Positions 8,139 through 15,668 of a DNA stretch of 60,729 bases are shown here, piece by piece. Origin of the DNA: Thermodesulfobacteriota bacterium (GTDB lineage Bacteria > Desulfobacterota_D > UBA1144 > Nemesobacterales > CSP1-2); the NCBI GenBank assembly GCA_035559815.1, contig DATMAT010000001.1, positions 1 through 60,729 of the forward strand. The letters are read 5' to 3'. The position numbers and the translations under genes are program-made. The notes under the pieces are model-generated. The model was not told the DNA's origin, searched no databases, and saw only the letters and a list, made by a program, of their open reading frames with translations. Positions within the stretch are counted from its first letter, which is position 1. The number at the start of each line of letters is the position of its first letter.

Positions 8139-9170
8139 CTAATTACTCTTTTCGCCTATCTTCTCTACGACTTCATTCAAAAATCCCTCGACGGACATGC
8201 CCTTCTTTGCGGCTATTTTTTTTATAAGCTCGTATCCCTCCTCACCGGACAGGGATTTACTGTTCCCCTTTTCATTTATGTTCAGTTCAAAGGGCTTGCT
8301 GGCCTCGCCAAAATAGACGCTTAGGTGAGGGAATGGAATTTCAATTCCCTTCTGGTCGAATGTATTCTTGATTCTCCGCCTGAGCTCCCGCCCTACTTCC
8401 CACTGCTTGAGCGGCAGGGTGGTAATAATGCATTTTATGGTTACCTCTGAGCTTCCGAAGTTGTCCACCCCGAGAATATTCAGCGGTTCGAGTATTAACG
8501 GGCCGAAGGTCTCGTCTTTTGACATCTCCTCTCCGATCTCTTTGAGCACCTTTATTACATGATCGACGTTCTCTTTGTAGGCGACTCCCACATCTATCAC
8601 ATACCGGGAAAATCCCATGCTCCTGTTAGATAGTGTGTTTATGGTCCCATTCGGGAATATGTGGACGGTTCCCTCAAGGTCTCTCAACACGATGGTCCTA
8701 AGATTAATCTGTTCGACCAGCCCTCCCGTCCCATTTATCTCGGCAACATCTCCCACCCGAACCTGGTTTTCCATGATTATGAATAGGCCGCTGATTATAT
8801 CCCTCACCAGGTTCTGAGCGCCGAATCCGACGGCTAAGCCGACGATGCCAGCGCCAGCTATGATTGGAGCGATGTCCATGCCCAACTCTCTCAGTATCAT
8901 CATGATGGCTATAAGGGTAAGTGCTATGGATGTTGCCTTTCTCAATAGGTTGCCTATGGTCTTAACCCTTTTCTCCGTCTCTACGGCGGATACGAATTCC
9001 CCTTCTTTTAATACGATGTTTTCTAACCTTCCGATAAGAACGTAAATCAGCTTCACAAGAACGTATGCCCCGATAGCTATCACCACAATACGAATTCCAG
9101 AGGTTAGAAGCCAATTAACGAGGTTTTCTAAAAAAGCTTCATTAAATATCGAAGAAAAGATACTAGGCAT
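8139..9170 (-). CDS. Small-conductance mechanosensitive channel (MscS family)
   Basis: 343 residues. Three N-terminal membrane helices (about 15-110), then the pore-lining helix with the family pattern GIVGLAVGFGAQNLVRDIISGLFIIMENQ (residues about 110-140), the beta domain (VRVGDVAEINGTGGLVEQI) and an alpha-beta C-domain. A C-terminal extension of about 55 residues (from EASKPFELN onward) ends in a helical tail, longer than in E. coli MscS. It releases solutes under hypo-osmotic shock. It is the last gene of the run cdaA-mgtE-mscS; AAGGAGGG precedes the ATG. The 130-bp gap to mgtE could hold its own promoter. Confidence 0.92.
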   Translation of the reverse strand: MPSIFSSIFNEAFLENLVNWLLTSGIRIVVIAIGAYVLVKLIYVLIGRLENIVLKEGEFVSAVETEKRVKTIGNLLRKATSIALTLIAIMMILRELGMDIAPIIAGAGIVGLAVGFGAQNLVRDIISGLFIIMENQVRVGDVAEINGTGGLVEQINLRTIVLRDLEGTVHIFPNGTINTLSNRSMGFSRYVIDVGVAYKENVDHVIKVLKEIGEEMSKDETFGPLILEPLNILGVDNFGSSEVTIKCIITTLPLKQWEVGRELRRRIKNTFDQKGIEIPFPHLSVYFGEASKPFELNINEKGNSKSLSGEEGYELIKKIAAKKGMSVEGFLNEVVEKIGEKSN

Positions 9171-9299
9171 TTGCTTTTCCCTCCTTTGCTGAAGTTAATG
9201 AAGAACCACCCCAAGCCTCGATGGGTTCGATTCGGTTGTTATCAGGAATTGTTACGAAAGTATAACCGAGTACCCCTTTTTATTCCAAGATTAACCCCT

Positions 9300-10610
9300 T
9301 CAGACCAGGAAGTTCTGGAACAATACGGCAAATCCCAAGAAGGCGAAAAACCCCAGCACATCGGTGACCGTAGTCAGTATAATGCTCGATGATTGAGCCG
9401 GGTCCAGGCCCATAGCCTTCATGGTGGTGGGAATCAACGCCCCGGCCAAACCGGCCGCGACCAGGTTCACGACCATGGCTAATCCGATCACCAGTCCTAA
9501 AAAGGGGTTTCCCTTCCACACCCAAGATATGGCAGCGGTTACCAATCCTATAATCAGCCCATTCAGAAAACCGATCTTTGCTTCCTTAAGTACCAAGCTT
9601 CTTACTCCATTGGGCGAAATCTCCCGCATTACCAGTCCCCGCATCACAACGGCAAGGGATTGAGAACCGGCATTGCCGCCCTGCCCGGCAACAATGGGCA
9701 GAAAAACGGCCAGTACGGTTATTTTTGCGATTGTATCCTCGAATAGGTTTACCACCGAGGCGGCGAGGAAAGCTGTGGCCAAATTAATATGAAGCCATGG
9801 CAGTCGTTTCTTCAACGAAAACCAGATTGGGGAGAAGGCGCGTTCATCCCCGCCCGCTCCAAACATCTTCTGTATGTCTTCGGTTGCCTCCGCTTGAGCC
9901 TGGCTAATTAGTTGGTCTGCCTTTACGATGCCGAGCAGGCGTTTTTCGTTATCCACCACCGGGGCCGCAAAGAATTTCCGCTTGGAGATTTCGTTTGCCA
10001 CCTCTTCCCGGTCTGTAAAGGCGTTTACGGAAAATACCTCCTTTCTCATCACCGATTCGAGGGTTTCCTGCCCTTGGGCAAGGAGAAGGTCCCGCATGTT
10101 CAGCACGCCGACCAGATGGTTTTCCGAGTCTATGACATATACATAGGATGCCGGAGATTGCCTGTGAGCCACCGAGCGTATTTTTTGGATGGCATCTTCG
10201 ACACGCACGTCGGAATGAAAGGCCAGGAATTCCGTGGTCATGATGCTTCCGGCGCTGTCTTTGGGATAGGTCAAGAGTTCTTGAATTCGCCTTTTTGTTT
10301 TCTCGGAAAGATGGCCAAGCAATTTTTTTCTAGTTTCATCGGGGATTTTTACTAGCATCGCCGCCCCTTGCTGGGGCTCCAGGTTCTCGACTATCTGCTT
10401 GAATGTATCGGAGGGGACCTCTTGCAGAAGGGCCGCTGCCTGCCTGACCTGTAAGTGGGGAAATATCCTTGCAGAGAGGGATGGAGGTAGGGCCTTTAAT
10501 ATTTCAACCGCTTTTTCTTCGTCCATTGTCTCGAGGGTATGGGTTGCGGTGAGGGGATCATACTCGAAGAATTTGGTGACAAAAGGCAGTAATGGCGAAT
10601 TGGCTTCCAT
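9300..10610 (-). CDS. mgtE: Magnesium transporter MgtE
   Basis: 436 residues. Domains in order: N-terminal superhelical MgtE-N domain (about 20-120; its repeats such as LLQEVPSDTFKQIVENLEPQQGA are visible), a CBS pair (about 125-245) that senses cytosolic Mg2+, a connecting plug helix, and five C-terminal membrane helices with the pore motif AGQGGNAGSQSLA. It is complete. A GGGGGTG Shine-Dalgarno lies before the ATG; its start is 32 bp behind the cdaA stop, so the two are almost certainly co-transcribed. Confidence 0.95.
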   Translation of the reverse strand: MEANSPLLPFVTKFFEYDPLTATHTLETMDEEKAVEILKALPPSLSARIFPHLQVRQAAALLQEVPSDTFKQIVENLEPQQGAAMLVKIPDETRKKLLGHLSEKTKRRIQELLTYPKDSAGSIMTTEFLAFHSDVRVEDAIQKIRSVAHRQSPASYVYVIDSENHLVGVLNMRDLLLAQGQETLESVMRKEVFSVNAFTDREEVANEISKRKFFAAPVVDNEKRLLGIVKADQLISQAQAEATEDIQKMFGAGGDERAFSPIWFSLKKRLPWLHINLATAFLAASVVNLFEDTIAKITVLAVFLPIVAGQGGNAGSQSLAVVMRGLVMREISPNGVRSLVLKEAKIGFLNGLIIGLVTAAISWVWKGNPFLGLVIGLAMVVNLVAAGLAGALIPTTMKAMGLDPAQSSSIILTTVTDVLGFFAFLGFAVLFQNFLV

Positions 10611-10642
10611 CGGGATGCACCCCCTTAGAAAAGTTAATTGGG

Positions 10643-11890
10643 TTATCGTGCCTGGTTTTTTGACTCAAGGCGTACTTCAATTCTATGGGGTTCTATAGAC
10701 TCTAATTTGATATCCTTCGGATAAGATAGATTAGATTCGGAGATATTAATCGTTTTTATACCGTCTTCGACAGAATTAGGTATCTTCAGGGATAATTTGA
10801 TTTCATTCTCGTTCAGGAGATAGAAAGCTCTGTGCTCTCCGGAAAAGGTCACCTTTAATTCCTTTGGCTCTATGTCGGTTACTTCGTGTTGTGATAGTAT
10901 GGCGGAACTCTCTATGGGGATGATAAAACTTCTATATACCGGCCTGGAGCCGTAAACGAAGATAAACCAAAGAGAAATGGTTATGAGAAGTGCTAGGGCT
11001 TTTTCTCTGTAATTCTTCGTGAATATTGAATACCATGGTTTTTCCAGGCTATAAGGACTCATTTCTTCATAGAAGTTTTCCAGGAGCAAGATCAACTGTT
11101 CTGGCCCGACCTGGCGGATATCACCGTTCCTGGCTGCCGCAATCGTTCCCCGTTCTTCCGAAACTACAAGACACAGGGCATCGGTAAGCTCGGATAGTCC
11201 TAGGGCTGCGGCATGGCGCGTTCCAAGATTTCCTAGCTTAGCAAAATTCTTCGAAAGCGGCAGATGGCATGAGAACTTGGAGATGCGGCCTTTTTCTATT
11301 ATGACGGCGCCATCATGGCCGATGGAATGTTTATCGAAGAGGCTCTTGAGAAGGGGCTCGCTTATTTCCCCGTTCAGGTCAACTCCGCCATCAAGGTATC
11401 TAATGATAATATCCTTCCCGGGTATAACAACTAAAGCTCCAGTACTTTCCCTGGCTAAATCAATCAGGGTTCTCGCCAGTATCTCAATTTCTCGGTGAAT
11501 TGAACTGGTTGATCTTTGGTTTTCTAAATCGTTGTTTATTCCCCAAATAGGTAAACGCTCAAAGAAACTTCTAATCTTATGCGGTATATCCTCGAAGAGC
11601 TGCCTAAGCTTTTCTGGCACTTTTCCGAATAGCTGTCTTAGCTCTTCTTGGAAGATAACGATTATGGCAACCAGTATCACCGCAAAAAAAGCCTGGAGCA
11701 CAAATGTGGTGAGGACTAGATTAAACATTCGGGCGAACAGGTAAACCAGGCCGATTATTATAATGCCGGTCAAGACGAATGTAGCCTTTGTCCTCTTGAA
11801 CCAGACCAGGACCGTGTAAATCAAGACTGACATGAAAAGTATGTCCAGGAATTCTGAAATTCCGATTTCCTTGAGGAATCCTAAGCTCAC
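10643..11890 (-). CDS. cdaA: Diadenylate cyclase (CdaA type) fused to a YbbR/CdaR domain
   Basis: 415 residues, GTG start. Makes cyclic di-AMP from two ATP. Residues about 10-80 form three membrane helices, followed by a coiled linker and the DAC domain with HDGAVII (DGA motif) and GTRHAAALGLSE, where the usual RHR reads RHA. After about residue 295 a new hydrophobic segment (ALALLITISLWFIFVYG) leads into one YbbR-like beta domain (LKVTFSGEHRAFYLL...). In most bacteria CdaA (about 270 residues) and its YbbR-containing regulator CdaR are separate proteins; here both are in one chain. It heads an mgtE-mscS operon, which fits the role of c-di-AMP in ion and osmotic control. Activity with the altered motif is untested. 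Confidence 0.9.
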   Translation of the reverse strand: MSLGFLKEIGISEFLDILFMSVLIYTVLVWFKRTKATFVLTGIIIIGLVYLFARMFNLVLTTFVLQAFFAVILVAIIVIFQEELRQLFGKVPEKLRQLFEDIPHKIRSFFERLPIWGINNDLENQRSTSSIHREIEILARTLIDLARESTGALVVIPGKDIIIRYLDGGVDLNGEISEPLLKSLFDKHSIGHDGAVIIEKGRISKFSCHLPLSKNFAKLGNLGTRHAAALGLSELTDALCLVVSEERGTIAAARNGDIRQVGPEQLILLLENFYEEMSPYSLEKPWYSIFTKNYREKALALLITISLWFIFVYGSRPVYRSFIIPIESSAILSQHEVTDIEPKELKVTFSGEHRAFYLLNENEIKLSLKIPNSVEDGIKTINISESNLSYPKDIKLESIEPHRIEVRLESKNQAR

Positions 11891-12517
11891 CGGGTTTTAT
11901 TTCCTCAAATTTTTAAGATGCTAAAAATAGAAATATGATATTGCGCCTTTCTGCTTAATCTTCAACAACTAGCCCATGGGTTATGCTTTGGTATGGACCA
12001 ATCATAACTACAATACAATTTATACTAAAAACATAGACAAGGCTAAAATTATTTTAGCCTTGGTTAAGGCTTGATTAAATACCGCAATAAACCACAAGGC
12101 TTAAAGAATGATTCTGGTCACTGCTGTCCAAATCATATAAGTTCAAACGGCATATTAGATATTTTGTAATATAAGTTTCTAGAAATGGGATTGCTTCGGT
12201 CGTGGAATTTATCCCTGCGGCTAGACTGCCCTGAGGAAATCGAAGGATTCATGGCAGGCCCTGAGCACTTCCACTTGCTGTATAGGGTTTGAAATAAGTA
12301 CATCGGCATCCTTCGACGATGCTCAGAGCCTGTCCTAAGTATAACGAAGGAATGAGCGGATGCATGCATCCGCTGGTAATGAGGAATAAAAAAATCCGTT
12401 CGTCCTGAGCCTGCCCTGAGCTTGACGAAGGGCAGAGTCGAAGGGCGAACACCTCAAGAAAATCCATCCTTCGACCGTGCACAGAGTTTGTAGTTCCCGG
12501 AATTCCCTCCTTCTTCT

Positions 12518-12549
12518 CCCCGTGAGATAGTAAAACTTATCTCATGGGG
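12518..12549. repeat. CCCGTGAGATAG hairpin repeat, copy 2
   Basis: CCCCGTGAGATA and TATCTCATGGGG arms around GTAAAACT, almost perfectly paired. It is the best copy of this hairpin family. Confidence 0.7.
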
Positions 12550-12574
12550 TGAATCACTAACCCAGATCCCCGCC

Positions 12575-12602
12575 AAGCAATCTCTGTATTTTGGACAAGC
12601 TT
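12575..12602 (-). repeat. TTGTCCAAAATAAGAGATTG dispersed motif
   Basis: Minus-strand copy reading AAGCTTGTCCAAAATACAGAG, then ATTGCTT. Other copies: 15448-15470, 24942-24965, 31593-31619, 45923-45950 and 59301-59324. Confidence 0.7.
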
Positions 12603-12698
12603 GGATTTTTGTATATTTTTACCCGCTTTTGATTACTCGTTGACAGAAAGCGGGGAAGATGTAAAATCCAACACTATCTATAATAATGAGGTGAAAAG

Positions 12699-13013
12699 AT
12701 GAACATCATCATAAGTCTAGTTATCTCTGTTATGTTAGCTATTGCATTATTCAACTTTACTACGGTCAACGCCGATGAAGGGGTGAAAGACTCGCTTTCT
12801 GGTGGAATAACCCTGGCCCAGGAGGGTGAGGGCGAGTATTTCGAGGACCCAGAACAGTATGAGGAGCCGGATGATCGGGTGTATGAGGATGAAGAAAACT
12901 ATGAAGATTACGATGATTATGGAGATGAGGGTGCCGGTGAGGAAATTGAGGAACCTTACTATCCGGAAGAACCAGACGTAGAAGAGGAGCATGAAGAGCC
13001 GAGTGACATCTAA
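12699..13013 (+). CDS. Exported, extremely acidic Glu/Asp/Tyr-rich protein
   Basis: 104 residues with a signal peptide (MNIIISLVISVMLAIALF, cleavage near NADEG). The mature part after about residue 45 is almost only Glu, Asp, Tyr and Pro (for example YEDEENYEDYDDYGDEG), with no Lys or Arg, and is predicted to be disordered. Such tails can bind Ca2+ or other cations or act as a charged surface layer. GAGGTG precedes the ATG. No homologue family recognised. The composition could be a coding artefact, but the signal peptide and ribosome site argue that it is real. Confidence 0.65.
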   Translation: MNIIISLVISVMLAIALFNFTTVNADEGVKDSLSGGITLAQEGEGEYFEDPEQYEEPDDRVYEDEENYEDYDDYGDEGAGEEIEEPYYPEEPDVEEEHEEPSDI

Positions 13014-13173
13014 AATCATCGTCGCTGGCTGTAGAGATGCCGCATCTTATCCCCGGTTACTCGGTAAAAGTTTTCCCGGAGTATAATATCTTATATGGTA
13101 ATCCATCCTTTTCTGATAATATAGTTATCAATTCAGCATAGTTAGAGTCTTTTTAGGAGGGGAAGGTAAATAA

Positions 13174-15147
13174 ATGGAGGAAGTCAGGTCTCATAAAAAG
13201 AGAAAAAATCACCTGGGAGAGACAAGGTCTCTTGGCCCGGTCCCTAATCTTGAGGAGCATGTAAGGCCTGATTGGTGGAGGCTCATTTTCAATGCTACCT
13301 ACTTAAAAACTGATGCCGATGTCGTCGATGACCATCGTATCACCAAGAGGGAAGTTGACCTATTCTCTGAGATATTAGGCTTATCGCAGAAGGACCGGGT
13401 TTTAGACCTTTGCTGTGGCCAGGGGCGTCATCTTATCGAGCTAGCAAAGCGCGGATTCCAGGATATCGAGGGCCTGGACCGCTCTCATTACTTGATACAA
13501 AAGGCGAAAACACAGGCCAAGAAAGAAGGGCTCAATATCAAGTTCCGGGAAGGTGATGCCAGAAAGTTACCCTACCTTTCTGACACTATGGACGTGGTCA
13601 TGATACTGGCTAATAGCTTCGGCTATTTTGAGACTTTGCAGGACGATTTGAGGGTGTTGAGGGAGGTATTCAGGGTTCTCAAGCCGTGGGGGAGGCTGCT
13701 CATAGATGTCACCGACGGCGAATACCTGAAAGAGCATTTCCAGCCCCGGTCCTGGGAGTGGATCGACAAAAAACATTTTGTGTGCCGGGAGCGTTCTCTC
13801 TCCGTAGATGGCCAGCGGCTAATTTCGCGCGAGGTGGTTACCCATGTGGAAAAGGGCGTGATAGCCGACCAGTTCTATGCGGAGAGGCTATACACCCGCG
13901 ACAACCTGAGAGACCTTCTCAAGACCGCAGGCTTTAGCGATATAACCTTTCACGGTGAGCTCTCTCCCGACTCCCAGCGGAAGCAGGACTTGGGGATGAT
14001 GGAGAAACGAATAATTGTTACTGCGGCGGTGAGAAAGGAGTGGACTTCTATAAAGAAGAAAAAGGAGACCGTGAAAAATATCGTGGTGACCCTGGGTGAC
14101 CCGTCAAAGCCGGACCCGTTAAAGCCGCTAGGTATCTTTGACGACGACGACTTTTACACTATCGACCAACTCAAAAGCGCATTGAGAGAGTTGGAACGAA
14201 AAAGCAATTACCATTTCAGCTACATTACCAACCACGACACGTTCATTCAGGATTTATTAACGCTAAAGGAGAGAGGAAAGGTTGACCTCGTGTTTAATCT
14301 CTGCGATGAGGGTTATTACAACGAAGCCCGGAAAGAGCTGCATATTCCCGCACTGCTAGACATACTGAAGATTCCGTACACCGGAGCAGGCCCACAGTGC
14401 CTGGCATTCTGCTATGATAAATCACTGGTACGCGGTATCGCCAAGGAGATGGGAATACCGGTGCCCGATGCCTTTTTCATCAAACCTGAGGATACGGTCT
14501 TCGAGCTTCCCTTTAGCTTTCCGGTCATCGTAAAACCCAACTTCGGGGATTCCAGTTTCGGCATAACGGTTAGAAGCGTATCCCATAGCGTGGAGCAGCT
14601 CACCAGCGCTATTTCCGAGATCAGGGAAAAGTTCGGCTACGATAAACCGCTACTGGTCGAGGAATTTCTCACCGGAAACGACCTCAGCGTGGGAATTATC
14701 GGAAACACCCTCGAATCTTATACTGTGCTTCCGATTACCGAAGAGGACTACTCCATACTCCCCCCCGAAATGCCCAGAATATGCGGATACGAGGCAAAGT
14801 GGCTGCCTGATTCTCCTTACTGGAACATTAAATCCGTTCCGGCGAGGCTTAAGGATGACACGGAGAAATTCATAATCGAATGCTGTTTAAAGCTGTATGA
14901 GAGGCTAGAATGTCGCGATTACTGCCGGTTCGATTGGAGATTAAACTCAGAGGGCAAACCAAAACTGCTTGAGGTTAATCCTAACCCCGGATGGGTCTGG
15001 GATGGGCATCTGGCCAAGATGGCCGCCCATATGGGAATTACCTATCCCCAGATGCTCAAGATGATTCTCCAGGCAGCCGAAAGAAGGCTAAAGCTACTCG
15101 AAGAAACCGAACCTGATAAGGACCATGTAGGCGCGGCGAAGATGTAA
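13174..15147 (+). CDS. Methyltransferase / ATP-grasp (D-Ala-D-Ala ligase-like) fusion
   Basis: 657 residues. The N-terminal 290 residues are a class I SAM methyltransferase: VLDLCCGQGRH (SAM loop, about residue 76), IEGLDRS, then LLIDVTDGEYL. A Lys-rich linker (about 285-300) leads to a D-Ala-D-Ala ligase-like ATP-grasp part (about 300-645): DLVFNLCDEGY, YDKSLVRGIAKEMGIPVP, FPVIVKPNFGDSSFGI (ATP-binding Lys and Gly loop), LLVEEFL, and the metal site LLEVNPNPGW. It would methylate and ligate an amino-acid or peptide-like substrate. The substrate is unknown. It lies in the same direction as, and 520 bp before, the GlgE operon, separated by repeats. GGAGGGGAAGG precedes the ATG. No second-strand gene of a typical peptide-biosynthesis cluster is nearby. 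Confidence 0.85.
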   Translation: MEEVRSHKKRKNHLGETRSLGPVPNLEEHVRPDWWRLIFNATYLKTDADVVDDHRITKREVDLFSEILGLSQKDRVLDLCCGQGRHLIELAKRGFQDIEGLDRSHYLIQKAKTQAKKEGLNIKFREGDARKLPYLSDTMDVVMILANSFGYFETLQDDLRVLREVFRVLKPWGRLLIDVTDGEYLKEHFQPRSWEWIDKKHFVCRERSLSVDGQRLISREVVTHVEKGVIADQFYAERLYTRDNLRDLLKTAGFSDITFHGELSPDSQRKQDLGMMEKRIIVTAAVRKEWTSIKKKKETVKNIVVTLGDPSKPDPLKPLGIFDDDDFYTIDQLKSALRELERKSNYHFSYITNHDTFIQDLLTLKERGKVDLVFNLCDEGYYNEARKELHIPALLDILKIPYTGAGPQCLAFCYDKSLVRGIAKEMGIPVPDAFFIKPEDTVFELPFSFPVIVKPNFGDSSFGITVRSVSHSVEQLTSAISEIREKFGYDKPLLVEEFLTGNDLSVGIIGNTLESYTVLPITEEDYSILPPEMPRICGYEAKWLPDSPYWNIKSVPARLKDDTEKFIIECCLKLYERLECRDYCRFDWRLNSEGKPKLLEVNPNPGWVWDGHLAKMAAHMGITYPQMLKMILQAAERRLKLLEETEPDKDHVGAAKM

Positions 15148-15668
15148 GAGTCTGAACTAAGTGGTCAGTTTTCTCTTAGTGTCAGTCCGTTCGTTATAAC
15201 TTACGAATTCAACTCTCCAGTTCAATTAGTAAAGGAGCATGAGTTTAATTATCTCTCGATATTTGATATCATTTTATAAAAAAACTTCTTAAATAACTGG
15301 TAGTGCCGTTTAACTACCGTCAAGGATTTGAAATAACTAGATAAAATTTGTTATCATGGATTTCAGGACGGTCAGTCTTTGAGATTTATTTTTCTTCGGG
15401 TTTTAACCTTGTGATTTCCGATGCAAGTTATAGGTTATGTATTAACAAACTTGCCCAAAATAAGAGATTGATTTTTGGAGTTGGCCTGATGAAGCAAAGG
15501 ACTTCAATAAAGGGTAAAGAAGAAGCACCCTCCTTCTTTTTCCTCCACCCTTGCGGGGGAGGATTAAGGTGTGGGGAGCTTATTTTCATTCACCCCCATC
15601 CCTTCGGCTTCGCTCAGGACAGTGTCCATCCCAGCCTTCCCACTCAGGTAGGGAAGTAGAGAGTCGGT
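15148..15668. other. Intergenic region with dispersed repeats
   Basis: Between the ATP-grasp fusion and glgE. Holds the TTGCCCAAAATAAGAGATTG motif (15448-15470), part of the composite CCTCCCCC repeat (about 15530-15660) and a CTTCGGCTTCGCTCAGGAC element near 15603. No gene is supported; the 103-residue open frame here is repeat sequence. Confidence 0.6.
15448..15470 (+). repeat. TTGTCCAAAATAAGAGATTG dispersed motif
   Basis: Plus-strand copy AACTTGCCCAAAATAAGAG then ATTG. About 20 nt further on it is followed by TGATGAAGCAAAGGA, and the copy at 24942 by TTGATGAAACAAAGATT, so the repeated unit may be longer than the core. Confidence 0.65.

Larger units (their letters stand above)
11891..12698. 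other. Repeat-filled intergenic region
   Basis: No gene is supported here. It contains inverted CTGAGC/TCGAAGG elements between about 12185 and 12480 (several facing pairs), a hairpin at 12518-12549 and a copy of the TTGTCCAAAATAAGAGATTG motif at 12575-12602. A block from about 12120 (CTGTCCAAATCATA...AGAAATGGGATTG...GTCGTGGAATTTATCC) recurs at 45825-45910 and partly at 31382-31400. A TTGACA at 12641 and a TATAAT at 12677 lie before the acidic-protein gene but are spaced too far apart to form one promoter. Confidence 0.7.

Noticed and set aside
9912-10355. 147-residue frame opposite mgtE
   Set aside because: Antisense shadow of a complete, conserved gene.
12133-12482. Two frames between cdaA and the acidic protein
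   Set aside because: They translate the CTGAGC/TCGAAGG repeats.
15348-15659. 103-residue frame before glgE
   Set aside because: Most of it is composite and CTTCGGC repeat sequence; no Shine-Dalgarno.
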